From Fibrobacteria bacterium (GTDB taxonomy: Bacteria; Fibrobacterota; Fibrobacteria; UBA11236; JADFYW01): a stretch of DNA of 54,857 nucleotides. Position numbers and translations under genes: made by a program. This document shows, piece after piece, positions 8,878-18,356 of the stretch. The notes beneath the pieces are model-generated. The model saw nothing but the letters and a program-made list of their open reading frames with translations, had not been told where the DNA came from and did not search any database. Position 1 is the stretch's first letter, and each line of letters begins with the position of its first letter. The DNA is taken from the NCBI GenBank assembly GCA_015232855.1, contig JADFYW010000014.1:1-54857 (forward strand), written 5' to 3'.

Positions 8878-8962
8878 ACATCAAAACAAAATAAATATTA
8901 AATTCTAAATACGGGCACAACTTTTCATTCAGAGAATCATATATTTTATCAGGGAGTATTTC

Positions 8963-11900
8963 ATGATAAAGCGAACGGTCGTATCAATAACTGTAGTAGT
9001 GGGGTTTTTAACAATTCTTTTTTTGTTACCAACATCTTCTTTTGGATCTCCAAAGCAAAATCCTGCTAATAAAAAAAACAAAATTCAAAAGGCTTTAAAA
9101 AAATCCCGGGCAGAACTGATTGAAAAAGTAAAAAGTGGAAAAAAAGTACGGGTATGGGTTAAAGAAAAAAACCGAAAAAAGGTGAATGGCCGCTGGCAAA
9201 ACAAAGTTAAAGATATCCAAACAGAACAAGAGTTAAGCGAATTAGAATCTGATGAAAATGTGGTGGAACTGATGGAAGACCCTGTTCTACAGCAGGAACT
9301 CAGCGCATCAGCTCCTTATGTCGGTGCTGCGTCCGCCAGGCTGTATGAAATTGATGGACAGGCAATGGATGGTACCGGGCAGACTGTGTGTATTGTCGAT
9401 GGTGGTATAGCTTATACCAATCCGGATTTAGGCGGATGTTTTGGTCCGGGCTGTAAAGTGGTTGATGGATACAATTATGTCACAAACAACGATCAAGTCA
9501 CCAACGGAAACAGCCATGGGACGCATGTTGCAGGTATTGTCGCAGCTGATGGAAAGTATAAGGGAATGGCCCCCAAAGCAAAACTCATTTCCCAGCAGGT
9601 ATGCACTGACGGAGGTAGTTGTTACGGTTCAAAAATGTCTCTGGCTACTGAATGGTGTGCAGAAAATGCAGAAGAGTATAATATAGTGGCAATTAATATC
9701 AGTATTGGTGACTCCAGAAGCTATACAGAATCTACTTGTCCAACCTGGATGGATAATGCACTAAAAAAAGCTTATGATAAAGGTATCACCATTACTGTAG
9801 CCTCAGGTAATCAATCATACCGAAATGGCGTGTCATATCCTGCCTGTTCTCCATATGTAACAGCTGTAGGTGCTACTGGCAGAACCAATGATAATATTAG
9901 AAGCTCTTCAAACAGAGGATATGGGCTGGACCTTTATGCTCCCGGTTCAAGTATTATTTCTACCTGTGGTACTTCCTACTGTACAAAATCAGGGACATCA
10001 ATGGCAGCACCCCATGTGGCAGGTGCTGCCGCTCTCATCAGCCAGTATTATAAGGACGCCGGACATCCTATAAAAAATACAGAAATTGAAGAATTGCTCC
10101 AGAGGACAGGAAAAGTATTAAGCGGTGATATCAGCCGAATTGATGTGCTTAAGGCCTTTGATGAAAAGCAATGGTATTTGGATACTGATTGTTTTTCTTG
10201 TAATGAAGCGACAGGTGAATTATCCAAACAAACCATAAAAGGAACCGAATGTCCTGAAGATTGGGTAGATTCAGAGCCGGAATGCCTAGCTCCGCCAGTT
10301 GTGACAATAACCCCTATTTCAACAAATAACCGGACTCCTGAGTTAATTGGTACCGTAAATGATATTATGGCCACGATTTTGATTGTTGTTGAAAGAGATG
10401 CCTTTACCGCCACGAATAATGGTGACAATACTTGGGTCCTTACTGAAAACACCGTAAATAGTCTTCCTGATGGTATCTATGATGTGACCGCCATTGCTAT
10501 TAGCATCAAGGGGAAAAAAGGTATAGATAGTAACAAGCTTATAATTGACGCCACAGCCCCTGATGTTTCATTTAATTCTGTAATATCCTGCATCGCAAGT
10601 CCTGAACTCACGGGCCGGATTGATGATAGGACAGCTGAAGTTGTTGTTACAGTGAATGAAGAAAAATATATAGCCGCAATTAGTGATGATGGCAATTGGA
10701 AGATAGAAGCCGGGCTATTAGGACCACTGAATCAGAGTATATATGATGTGTTGGTAACAGCCACAGACAGTCTGGGAAATACTGGCATTGCCAACGGTAA
10801 GGCCACCCTGACTATTGAATGGAATGACGCCCCTGCTTTTACAACAGTTTCATCTTCTCTGGATTCGAATGTTTTAGAAGATTCTTTATGGTCCGAAGCA
10901 TTAACGGCAACAGACATAGATGGCGACAAGCTGATTTTCAGACTGCAACAAGGAAGCAGCGGTTTGTTGTTGGACTCAATCAGCGGCATTATGACCTGGT
11001 GTCCTGGCAATAATGATGTCGGTTTGCATTCTTTTATGATTGAAGTTACTGATGGTGAATTATTTGATAGTTTAAGTTTCTCTTTGATTGTTGAAAATAC
11101 CAATGATGCCCCGGTTTTTGAAAGTGAAATAAGTTCTCTTATGAGAAATATTGATGAGAGAAGTATTTATAGTGATACGGTTCATGCATCTGATTGTGAC
11201 ACGGATACGCTATACTTTACTCTGTTATCCGGGCCGGATGGAATGACCGTTACCTTATTAACGGGAATCATTTCATGGAATACATCTAATGAAAGTATTG
11301 GGGAACATGATATCGTAATAGAAGTTTCTGATAGGCAACTTTGTGACACTATTAAGTATTCAATCCAGGTTGAAAATAAAAATGATCCACCGGTAATTAT
11401 TTCAAAACCTGAAGCATTAACCAACTCCGTAAATGAAGATATTCATTATATCGATACCGTTTTTGCCATGGATATTGATGCGAATACTCAACTTAGCTAT
11501 AACCTTGTGAATGCACCTGATTCCATGAAAATTGGGATAGATAATGGAATATTATCCTGGTTACCAGAAAATGATGATGTTGGCCTTCATGATGTGACCG
11601 TAAGGGTGAGTGATGGGGAGTTGGAAGATACCCTTAAGTTCAGGATTACAGTGGTTAACATCAATGATTCTCCGGTTATTAATAAAGCTATACCGCAAAA
11701 TGATACTACCATAATGGAAATGGATTCTTTGCTGTTTACTATTAATGCAGCTGACATTGACATGGGTGACATGCTTACCCATGCATGGTTGTATAATGGT
11801 GATACCGTAAAAACGGTTACGGGAAGCTCTAGTTCCTTTTTATGTAAAACCGATTATAAATCAGCGGGTGTAGATAGTATTACAGTACTGGTCTTTGATG

Positions 11901-12568
11901 GAATAGTAACAATCCAACACAAATGGGCCTTAAAAGTCAAGAACGTGCCGCTACCGCCTAAAATCATTCTTCCGGGAAATGGAAAACATCTATTTAAGAA
12001 AAATTCTTTGTGTTGGAGGCCATCGATTGATCCTGATTTAGGGAAGGGTATTTTTTATAAAATTCAGCTTTCCCTGGATTCTCTGTTTAATAAAATTGCT
12101 TTGATAAGAGACTCCCTTAAAATTACCCAGATAATTATTGATTCACTTGATGATACCAGGCTTTTGCCTCATGACAAAAAATTATTTTGGAGAGTTAAGG
12201 CGTTAAATAACAGGGGATATGAAACCGGATATTCGCCGGAAACGCATTATTTTATTTACAAGGACCAGCCTGTTAGTCTTTCCGAAATAATTCCTTTTAA
12301 AGATTTTGTAGCCCAGAATTCACCCAATCCGTTTGGAGAGCAAACCAGTATTGCTTTTGGCGTTTCAGATAAAACGCATCAATTGGTTACTATTTCTATC
12401 TATTCCTTATCAGGAGTATTGGTAGAAACGCTGGGTAATAAACAATACCAACCAGGTAATCATACTATCATATGGGATTCAAAAAGACATGACCGGGGAA
12501 CATATATTTATCAGATAAAGATTGGAAACAGGTTCCAAAAATCCACGGTGATGTTTAAACTGGAATAA
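8963..12568 (+). CDS. Secreted subtilisin-like protease with T9SS-type C-terminal sorting domain
   Basis: The product is 1201 aa. A signal peptide (residues 1-29, ending SSFG) precedes a lysine-rich propeptide. The S8 catalytic domain holds Asp146 (VCIVDGG), His185 (SHGTHVAG), the oxyanion Asn283 (ASGNQ) and Ser346 (SGTSMAAP), so the full triad is present. Two Ig-like domains and about four cadherin-like/He_PIG repeats follow (for example NDAPAF...DIDGD...WCPGNNDVG...). The last ~85 residues (SPNPFGEQTSIAF ... YIYQIKIG) form the FlgD-like domain used as a type A type IX secretion signal. It should be exported and surface-attached or released. ATG at 8963 has an AGGGAG site. It is preceded by a CRP-type site, suggesting catabolite or redox control. 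Confidence 0.93.
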   Translation: MIKRTVVSITVVVGFLTILFLLPTSSFGSPKQNPANKKNKIQKALKKSRAELIEKVKSGKKVRVWVKEKNRKKVNGRWQNKVKDIQTEQELSELESDENVVELMEDPVLQQELSASAPYVGAASARLYEIDGQAMDGTGQTVCIVDGGIAYTNPDLGGCFGPGCKVVDGYNYVTNNDQVTNGNSHGTHVAGIVAADGKYKGMAPKAKLISQQVCTDGGSCYGSKMSLATEWCAENAEEYNIVAINISIGDSRSYTESTCPTWMDNALKKAYDKGITITVASGNQSYRNGVSYPACSPYVTAVGATGRTNDNIRSSSNRGYGLDLYAPGSSIISTCGTSYCTKSGTSMAAPHVAGAAALISQYYKDAGHPIKNTEIEELLQRTGKVLSGDISRIDVLKAFDEKQWYLDTDCFSCNEATGELSKQTIKGTECPEDWVDSEPECLAPPVVTITPISTNNRTPELIGTVNDIMATILIVVERDAFTATNNGDNTWVLTENTVNSLPDGIYDVTAIAISIKGKKGIDSNKLIIDATAPDVSFNSVISCIASPELTGRIDDRTAEVVVTVNEEKYIAAISDDGNWKIEAGLLGPLNQSIYDVLVTATDSLGNTGIANGKATLTIEWNDAPAFTTVSSSLDSNVLEDSLWSEALTATDIDGDKLIFRLQQGSSGLLLDSISGIMTWCPGNNDVGLHSFMIEVTDGELFDSLSFSLIVENTNDAPVFESEISSLMRNIDERSIYSDTVHASDCDTDTLYFTLLSGPDGMTVTLLTGIISWNTSNESIGEHDIVIEVSDRQLCDTIKYSIQVENKNDPPVIISKPEALTNSVNEDIHYIDTVFAMDIDANTQLSYNLVNAPDSMKIGIDNGILSWLPENDDVGLHDVTVRVSDGELEDTLKFRITVVNINDSPVINKAIPQNDTTIMEMDSLLFTINAADIDMGDMLTHAWLYNGDTVKTVTGSSSSFLCKTDYKSAGVDSITVLVFDGIVTIQHKWALKVKNVPLPPKIILPGNGKHLFKKNSLCWRPSIDPDLGKGIFYKIQLSLDSLFNKIALIRDSLKITQIIIDSLDDTRLLPHDKKLFWRVKALNNRGYETGYSPETHYFIYKDQPVSLSEIIPFKDFVAQNSPNPFGEQTSIAFGVSDKTHQLVTISIYSLSGVLVETLGNKQYQPGNHTIIWDSKRHDRGTYIYQIKIGNRFQKSTVMFKLE

Positions 12569-12641
12569 ATACCATTGATGATTTCCTATCCTCTGAAAAG
12601 AATTAAACTACCCGTCATTTAATGTGGTATACTCAAAACGT

Positions 12642-13805
12642 ATGAAACACTTATATCTTTTTATTTTTCAACTTTCGATTCTACTGCTTGCATGCAAAAA
12701 TCAAAAGATGCCAGCATTGAAAGGTTCTCCATTATTGGATAGTCTTTCCGCAGAGGATATCATGGCTCTGGATTTCGCAAAATTAGATAGTATCGCTCAA
12801 TACGAAAATGAAGATGGAGCTAAAGCTAAACATATGATTAATCAGGTAAAACTTTCTGGATTAAAAAATCCGGTGAAAATATTTTTCTCTGGTGATGATC
12901 GGGTAAATTATGCCGGGGTCAAAGGTGTTTTAACAAAGAAGGCGTATGGGTCAAGTATGAAAATTTTAACAGACCTGTACCTGACTCAACTGAGATGTTC
13001 TCATCCAGCCACATGGAAAACTCATCTTATTATTAAAGGAATAGAGCCTCAATGGCTGTTTAACAAAAAAAAACTTCATTTAATTCATCAGGTAAGAGGC
13101 CAGGCATTAATAAATTACCTTGATCATGCCGACCTTACCCTCTCATATGACAGGATTGAAGATTTTGCCAAAAAAAAGTTAGGATCTGTAAATAACGGCG
13201 GGGTACAGACGGCCCGGAATATCATTACTTATGTGAAAGAAAAAAAATTAAAAAACCCCTCTGATGTTTATGTCTTCGGAAACGGAAAACATTTCAAGAT
13301 TCTTTATATTAACAAAAGTGGAGAATTTATAATTAAAGATGGCGAAAGAATGGAAGCTCTGTTTTTTTGGGTAATGCCCGGAATAAAGAACCGTTCATTT
13401 AATAGCCGGTTGTCCACAAAAAGAAACAGGAATAGAACCGCGAAAATATATAGGAAGTTAAATAAAAAAAGATCATTAAATGCTTTTCTAAAGAAAGTTC
13501 CGAATCAGTCAGCTAAAATCATGGAACTGGCAGTAAATGCTGATTTAGTTGTACCATATCATGGCCTTGAAGAAAGTGCTAAACAAAAAAATGAAAAGGG
13601 GAAAGTATCACAAAATTTGATGAAACGGATAAAGAGAAACGGAATAGCCTGGCCCACCGCAATACTTATTCACTACCTTGATAATTCTGCTTTAGCTCAT
13701 GGTTATTTTACTAATGGAAAAGAAATTTCTTCGGGAATGCTGACCCCTCTTGTAATTTCCAATTTGGAAGAAATATGCAAACAAGCCGAATGCGATTTGC
13801 GCTGA
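12642..13805 (+). CDS. Lipoprotein of unknown function
   Basis: I chose the ATG at 12642 over the GTG at 12624 because it begins a clean lipoprotein signal (MKHLYLFIFQLSILLLAC, lipobox LLAC). The mature part is ~370 aa, lysine-rich and helical, with two related segments: one around HADLTLSYDRIEDFAKKKLG and one around NADLVVPYHGLEESAKQKN. That indicates an internal duplication. I do not recognise the family. It lies 73 bases after the subtilase and could be co-transcribed, although no strong ribosome-binding site precedes it. Confidence 0.75.
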   Translation: MKHLYLFIFQLSILLLACKNQKMPALKGSPLLDSLSAEDIMALDFAKLDSIAQYENEDGAKAKHMINQVKLSGLKNPVKIFFSGDDRVNYAGVKGVLTKKAYGSSMKILTDLYLTQLRCSHPATWKTHLIIKGIEPQWLFNKKKLHLIHQVRGQALINYLDHADLTLSYDRIEDFAKKKLGSVNNGGVQTARNIITYVKEKKLKNPSDVYVFGNGKHFKILYINKSGEFIIKDGERMEALFFWVMPGIKNRSFNSRLSTKRNRNRTAKIYRKLNKKRSLNAFLKKVPNQSAKIMELAVNADLVVPYHGLEESAKQKNEKGKVSQNLMKRIKRNGIAWPTAILIHYLDNSALAHGYFTNGKEISSGMLTPLVISNLEEICKQAECDLR

Positions 13806-13940
13806 CTCATGGGGATGATTTTAGGGAAATATTTTCAGCAGGATATACCGCAATATTTATCAATATTCCTGTGTCCATTCTGTGTCCCAAACCCCATAAC
13901 CTATTGAAATAAAAGGACTACTCCCGAGCCCCTCATCCTC

Positions 13941-13960
13941 CGCTATTATAGCGTTTTTTT
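13941..13960 (+). terminator. Rho-independent terminator
   Basis: CGCTA-TTA-TAGCG is followed directly by seven T residues. It lies 135 bases after the lipoprotein gene ending at 13805 and probably ends the subtilase-lipoprotein transcript. Confidence 0.6.
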
Positions 13961-14079
13961 GTTTTTTCTTAACACTTAAAGGACAGCGATATTTAGCATC
14001 TCCCAATTCTTTCCAATATTTTTCATTAGTTTTCATCATTACTGTGTTCTTTTTGGTACCAAAACAAAAGAGAGTAATT

Positions 14080-14377
14080 ATGAAAGGCTTACCCTTCTTT
14101 ATTATTTATCCTCCCATACCCCGAACTCACAGGAAAGACACCTTATTTAAACAGAGAATGAATGAGCCATTCCTGGTGATTTTTAAAAGAAATGGAAATA
14201 TGACTGTTTCAGAAGCAAATGGCAGCCAACTTTGGTGTAGATCAGAACACCTGGACAAGATGGGAAAATGGACGAAACTACCCACCGCCTAAGCAAGCTC
14301 AGAAGATTCGGAAGTTACTTGGGAAAGATACCCGCCTTTTGCAAAACAAATTTATTGAGTTCAAAGAACAGGTTTGA
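14080..14377 (+). pseudogene. Degenerate XRE-type helix-turn-helix gene
   Basis: In one frame from the ATG at 14080 the sequence reads MKGLPFFIIYPPIPRTHRKD and more. The recognisable HTH lies in a different frame from 14204 to a TGA at 14375: LFQKQMAANFGVDQNTWTRW followed by ENGRNYPPP and KIRKLLG, a classic XRE pattern with the WENG turn. The N-terminal and HTH parts are thus split by a frameshift. An ATG at 14219 would give only 52 residues. I read it as a decayed regulator. Confidence 0.55.
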
Positions 14378-14398
14378 ACCGGTAGGCAAACAAGTAAG

Positions 14399-14626
14399 TT
14401 GCTTAACGTGAATCACCAAACATTTCTTTTTTGGGGATGTAAGAAGGGAGGCTTATTTACTCCAGGAAAAAGCATCAATGGCACCCGTCAAATCTATACT
14501 CAGGCTGATATTGATTCATTGAAAAAGTTATTATCAGATAGAAGTCATGCCACCAAAAAAGAGAAGCTTTTATTAAAGAGTGGTTGGGATTCTATTGGGA
14601 CGCATTTAACTTCCCGCAATCATTAA
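14399..14626 (+). pseudogene. MerR-type HTH fragment
   Basis: This frame continues in phase after the TGA that ends the XRE remnant. LLNVNHQTFLFWGCKKGGLF, then TPGKSINGTRQIYTQADIDS and LKKLL resemble the start of a MerR-family DNA-binding domain (VNxxTxRxWxxxGLxxP...R.Y...DI..L). The first helix is missing or altered, and only TTG or GTG starts are available. It is probably a remnant; a small functional DNA-binding protein cannot be excluded. Confidence 0.45.
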
Positions 14627-14652
14627 GAAATGATTCCCCATAAGCACAATTG

Positions 14653-14673
14653 GGCATTCAAAATGCCATTTTA
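14653..14673 (+). terminator. Short hairpin, weak terminator
   Basis: GGCATT-CAA-AATGCC is followed by ATTTTATAATTT. It lies just after the MerR-like fragment. The stem is only 6 bp and the T tract is interrupted, so it is weak. Confidence 0.35.
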
Positions 14674-14803
14674 TAATTTGTATTGAATAAGGGGAGCGCT
14701 GAGAAAAAAGGAAGGATAAATGACCGAATATGGGGTCAAGTAAGTTTAAGACAATTACCCAAAACACAAAAATTGAAATATTAAAAGTGGGATCGGGATA
14801 TTT

Positions 14804-15625
14804 ATGGAAAAATTAGAAGAATATTATCGCTACTCACGGTCGGTAAAGCTAGGGCTTGAAGTAAAAAACGAGCAATTGCTGCGAGAAGCGCTTGAAATCA
14901 AGATTCCAAATAATATGGAAAAAAAACCTGAAAAATACGCCAAATGGCTTTCATCCCGTGCAATGGTATTTACAAAATTTGGTGAATATGAAAATGCGAT
15001 TGCAGAATATATGAAAGGATATAAATACTGCCCAGAACAAAACAGGTGGGAATATTGTTTGAACTGGGCAGCATCTCACATCGCCCCTATTTGTGGTTCT
15101 GCAGATGGAAAGACTAGAATAGAATATGCCAAAAAGGGATTGGCGGCACTAAGACTTTCAATAGCAGAACGATATATGGGTAGATATCCCCAACAAGTAC
15201 AATCATCTATTTCTAATCTTCAAGCTTATCTGAATGTGATAGCGGGAGATAAAAAAAAAGCGTTAAGTGCACTCCGAGTATCTTCAAGAACGACAACCCC
15301 TCACGAGTTTTTTGAAACCTCAGAGTGTAATGTGTACCTAGCACATATTGGAAAGGGAGTTGTTGCCTCAATAGAATTAAAAAATGGCGATCTTTTAAAG
15401 GAAATTATTATCAATGGCTTTGGGCTTCAAAATTTAAACAGGAAAATAATAAAACCATACGAAATTCTTGTAAATATGGTTAGCCAAAACATTAAGGAAA
15501 TCTTAGCTGAGTTTGAAGCACTATTTACAATGAACAACTTAAATGTCCATTTTCCTAACTCGAAGAAATTTTTCAGCTACTACCAGGAACAAGATAAAAA
15601 CAAGATGGAAAAATATTTTCAATAA
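14804..15625 (+). CDS. Helical (TPR-like) hypothetical protein
   Basis: The product is 273 aa, with no signal peptide or membrane segment. The first half has helix pairs resembling tetratricopeptide repeats (KWLSSRAMVFTKFGEYENAI, then AEYMKGYKYCP). A central Arg-rich stretch reads GYxP-like RYPQQVQSSISNLQAYLN. No catalytic motif is apparent. ATG at 14804 has a GGGATCGGG-like site. It is the first gene in front of the nuclease-rich island, but 590 bases separate it from the next confident gene, so linkage is only by proximity. Confidence 0.65.
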   Translation: MEKLEEYYRYSRSVKLGLEVKNEQLLREALEIKIPNNMEKKPEKYAKWLSSRAMVFTKFGEYENAIAEYMKGYKYCPEQNRWEYCLNWAASHIAPICGSADGKTRIEYAKKGLAALRLSIAERYMGRYPQQVQSSISNLQAYLNVIAGDKKKALSALRVSSRTTTPHEFFETSECNVYLAHIGKGVVASIELKNGDLLKEIIINGFGLQNLNRKIIKPYEILVNMVSQNIKEILAEFEALFTMNNLNVHFPNSKKFFSYYQEQDKNKMEKYFQ

Positions 15626-15799
15626 TATGCTAAACTGACCATAAATCCTATCCTGATTAATTTAGCTTAATAACGACGGTTTATATTTCCGGAAATTTCG
15701 AACCGCCAAGGAGATCAGTAACATCCTCAGTCCCAATCATCAGACAGTATTATTCGTCTTTGATGTAGATATAATATTAAAACCATACACTGGTTCCAT

Positions 15800-15822
15800 T
15801 TGGGTTACTAAATGTAACCCAA
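15800..15822. repeat. Perfect 9-bp hairpin
   Basis: TTGGGTTAC and GTAACCCAA flank TAAAT. No T tract follows, so this is more like an operator or the remains of one than a terminator. It sits in a 286-base gap with no other recognisable feature. Confidence 0.5.
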
Positions 15823-15911
15823 TAAAATAGAGCGGTCTTGAATCACCTAAAAGATGGTTTGAGGATAAAGGTGACTTAAAAACTTTTTTCTCCAAGGGCG
15901 AATTTGACCAA

Positions 15912-16175
15912 ATGATTGTTATCAGACACAATGGAGGAGAATTACCTTTCCATAAAAAGTATTTGAAAGAAATCATTATTGATAATCCAGGTATAAAAAC
16001 AAATAATGGGAAAGAGCTTTTCATCATGGCCTATGGCGCTCTAAAGGCTGCAATGATGGAGGGAGGTATCAAATCTGTACAAATAAGGCTTCGCAGTTGT
16101 GATACCGATTACAAATGCAAACAATTTTACAAACAAGATTTGGAAAAACAAAAACTTATTATTTACATTATTTGA
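15912..16175 (+). CDS. Small hypothetical protein, possibly the 3' end of a broken gene
   Basis: The frame has protein-like composition (GIKTNNGKELFIMAYGALKA). It remains open upstream of the ATG at 15912 as far as ~15828 (GLESPKRWFEDKGDLKTFFS) without a start codon or ribosome-binding site, which suggests a truncated gene. No family was recognised. The next gene begins 37 bases after its stop. Confidence 0.4.
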   Translation: MIVIRHNGGELPFHKKYLKEIIIDNPGIKTNNGKELFIMAYGALKAAMMEGGIKSVQIRLRSCDTDYKCKQFYKQDLEKQKLIIYII

Positions 16176-16211
16176 AAAGCATTTAAAATCTTAATCATAA
16201 AAGGAAAAACC

Positions 16212-16514
16212 ATGTCAACGTTTAAAAGCCTTATTGGAAATGTAGTTGATGGATCAGAAAAGTCATCTTTCTATGATGAAAATTCTGTACCAGACGGAGC
16301 GTGGGCTCTAAATGGAACATTAATTCAAGACCATTTATTAGCAATTACTTTTGAAGAGTCAGTAGATGTGCTTCCAAAATTAATAATTGACTCTTTCATT
16401 AATAAATATGAGAGAATTCCATCTGGTGAAGACATAACGAGCATTCTTGAAGAAGTAGCTAAGAATATGAAAATTGCTATACAACAAGGCAAAACCCCCA
16501 ATAAAGCCAAGTAA
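16212..16514 (+). CDS. Small hypothetical protein
   Basis: The product is 100 aa, starting at an ATG with a good AAAAGGAAAAA site. It is soluble and acidic in the middle (SGEDITSILEEVAKNMKIAI) with a basic tail. No family was recognised. It lies 44 bases upstream of the multi-nuclease operon and could be its first gene, perhaps a small regulator or antitoxin-like partner (inference from position only). Confidence 0.6.
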   Translation: MSTFKSLIGNVVDGSEKSSFYDENSVPDGAWALNGTLIQDHLLAITFEESVDVLPKLIIDSFINKYERIPSGEDITSILEEVAKNMKIAIQQGKTPNKAK

Positions 16515-16558
16515 ATGAATTTAATGATTGCTGAATAAGTGATAATTGGAAGAAACTT

Positions 16559-17350
16559 GTGACTATTGGAAATTGTGCTAGGTGCAATACTAAACAGACG
16601 GAACTTAAAAAAAGCCACATTCTTTCAAAATTTGGATATAAAGCACTCCGTAGCTCGTCAAGGGATAATCCAAATCCTGTTGCAATAAACGGAACTGTCG
16701 CTTTTCAAACTTCAAAACAAATTAAAGAGTCGTTGTTATGCCATCAGTGTGAACAGTATTTTGCCAACGGATGTGAAAATTATATAGCAAAACTCACATA
16801 CAATCAAGATGGAGTGTGTCGCCTATATAAGCTGTTAGGTTATAACGCTAAGGAGGCTGATGTACACCATCCTCCTGAGCCAGTTGCCGTGGAAAGTGGT
16901 TGCCTTAACACTGAATATTTTCTCCAGTTTGCAATCAGCATCTTTTGGCGGACTACCATTTCAAAGGATAACTGTGCAAGGAGCTACACTTTTTCTGAAA
17001 AATACAACGAAATTTTCAGAGCATATTTAAATAATGAGATTTCTTTCCCGGACCAGACATGTGTTCATTTATCCGTTGTGGACCAGCCTAAAGACATTCA
17101 AAAAAATAGCTTTAGTAGAATTCTCACAATCCCTGTAAGAGTTAAATACAAAGGGTACCATCAGCACGGATTTTTGTTTAATGGCCTATATTTTCGCATG
17201 TATGTTGGTGAAATGATACCTAAAGACAAAAAAACGGCTTGTTTAGGACATTCACCCAGAAAATGTCTTCTGTTTGCAGGCGCAAAGCATTTGCCGGTAT
17301 ATGAGACCATTGTGAAAATTTCAAAAGAAGCTAGGAATACAATAAGGTAG
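16559..17350 (+). CDS. Treble-clef (HNH-like) protein
   Basis: The product is 263 aa and starts at GTG 16559 (GAAACTT upstream, weak site). C6-A-R-C9 and C61-H-Q-C64 would bind zinc, with the motif K-S-H20-I-L-S-K-F between them. The combination CxxC...SHI...LLCxxCE is typical of HNH-like treble-clef proteins found in defence loci. The remaining ~180 residues are beta-rich with no recognised domain. It precedes the Mrr-type gene by 4 bases, so the two are co-translated. Nuclease activity is inferred; the residues that would complete an HNH active site are not certain. Confidence 0.7.
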   Translation: MTIGNCARCNTKQTELKKSHILSKFGYKALRSSSRDNPNPVAINGTVAFQTSKQIKESLLCHQCEQYFANGCENYIAKLTYNQDGVCRLYKLLGYNAKEADVHHPPEPVAVESGCLNTEYFLQFAISIFWRTTISKDNCARSYTFSEKYNEIFRAYLNNEISFPDQTCVHLSVVDQPKDIQKNSFSRILTIPVRVKYKGYHQHGFLFNGLYFRMYVGEMIPKDKKTACLGHSPRKCLLFAGAKHLPVYETIVKISKEARNTIR

Positions 17351-17354
17351 GAAT

Positions 17355-18356
17355 ATGAGTAAATATTTCATTTTTAGAGTGAATTATGATGATGCCCACC
17401 AATGGTTAATGGATGAGCTTTTAAAAAAAGGTGTCCTTCGGCAAGGTTGGGGGCATCATGGACTTGAACTTATTAGTAACAATGGTACTGGTATTTCAAA
17501 AAAAGTGTGGGCTGAGAATTATTTAAGTATTTGGAAGGATTCTGAAAAAGAAATAAATGGAAGATATAAAATTCTTTCCCGGATGCTTGATATACAGAAA
17601 GATGACCTCATCGTTATCCCAAAAACAATAAATAACTACACACTTACAATATGCCAAGCTAAGGAAGGGTATTGTTTTGATTTCGATAGCAAAGAAACCT
17701 TTTGGGATGATTTCAGGCACACAATACAAATATGTAATCCCAGAAATTATAAGTATGACTCTTCAGGCGAGGCAAAACTGGTTGCTTCAAAATTTAAAGC
17801 TTATCAAAGTGCCATTAATAATGTCTGGAGTGAAGAACTCCAGAACCGAATCCGAGAATTGTACAATTTAGAACCATCCGATCATTCAAAGACTATCAAG
17901 GATATCACCGATGAGATATCCCGAATAGCCCTACGTCCAATTGCTGAGCAATTAAAAACCGTTGATCCAAATTACTTTGAAGATGTAATTATGAAATGTT
18001 TGGAAGCAAGAGGGTATGAGAAAGTGGCAATGAGAAAATATGATAAGAAGGGTGCAGACGTAGATATAATAGCTACATACGCATTACCATTTTTCTCCGA
18101 GCTAATTGAATATTATCCAACACTGTTAATCCAGATCAAAAAGAAGTCAGGGACTGATTGGAATGATGAAGAAGGGGTGGACCAACTAATTAAAAGTAGT
18201 GAAGAACGTCCAAATAGTATAAAAATCCTCATTAACACAACCGATAAACTTTCGGAATGTGCCTCGGAGAAAGCGAAGAAAAATGGTATTCATATTATAG
18301 ATGGTTTGAAAATTTTTGATTTTATCTTGAAGACTGAGATTAGGGTAGAAAATTGA
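17355..18356 (+). CDS. Mrr-type restriction endonuclease
   Basis: The product is 333 aa. The C-terminal ~130 residues carry the Mrr_cat fold: DPNYFEDVIMKCLEARGYEK with Glu209, then KKGADVDIIA with Asp235/Asp237, then Q260-I-K262 (LLIQIKKKSG). Mrr-like enzymes cleave modified or foreign DNA. The N-terminal ~150 residues (YFIFRVNYDDAHQW..., GWGHHGLEL) are a separate domain and possibly recognise DNA or a modified base. The gene starts 4 bases after the HNH-like gene, and its TGA overlaps the TTG start of the next gene. Confidence 0.85.
   Translation: MSKYFIFRVNYDDAHQWLMDELLKKGVLRQGWGHHGLELISNNGTGISKKVWAENYLSIWKDSEKEINGRYKILSRMLDIQKDDLIVIPKTINNYTLTICQAKEGYCFDFDSKETFWDDFRHTIQICNPRNYKYDSSGEAKLVASKFKAYQSAINNVWSEELQNRIRELYNLEPSDHSKTIKDITDEISRIALRPIAEQLKTVDPNYFEDVIMKCLEARGYEKVAMRKYDKKGADVDIIATYALPFFSELIEYYPTLLIQIKKKSGTDWNDEEGVDQLIKSSEERPNSIKILINTTDKLSECASEKAKKNGIHIIDGLKIFDFILKTEIRVEN

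Larger units (their letters stand above)
8229..8962. other. Divergent intergenic control region
   Basis: This 734-base gap separates the leftward thioredoxin operon from the rightward subtilase gene and holds no credible gene. It carries three CRP/FNR-type palindromes (8396, 8580, 8862), a 14-bp perfect dyad at 8715-8749 and a short TCCTAT-A-ATAGGA palindrome near 8648. It is very AT-rich. It most likely carries the promoters of both operons. Confidence 0.6.

Noticed and set aside
16212-17350. Toxin-antitoxin pair of the 100-aa and HNH-like genes
   Set aside because: The only support is adjacency; neither protein has a toxin or antitoxin motif.
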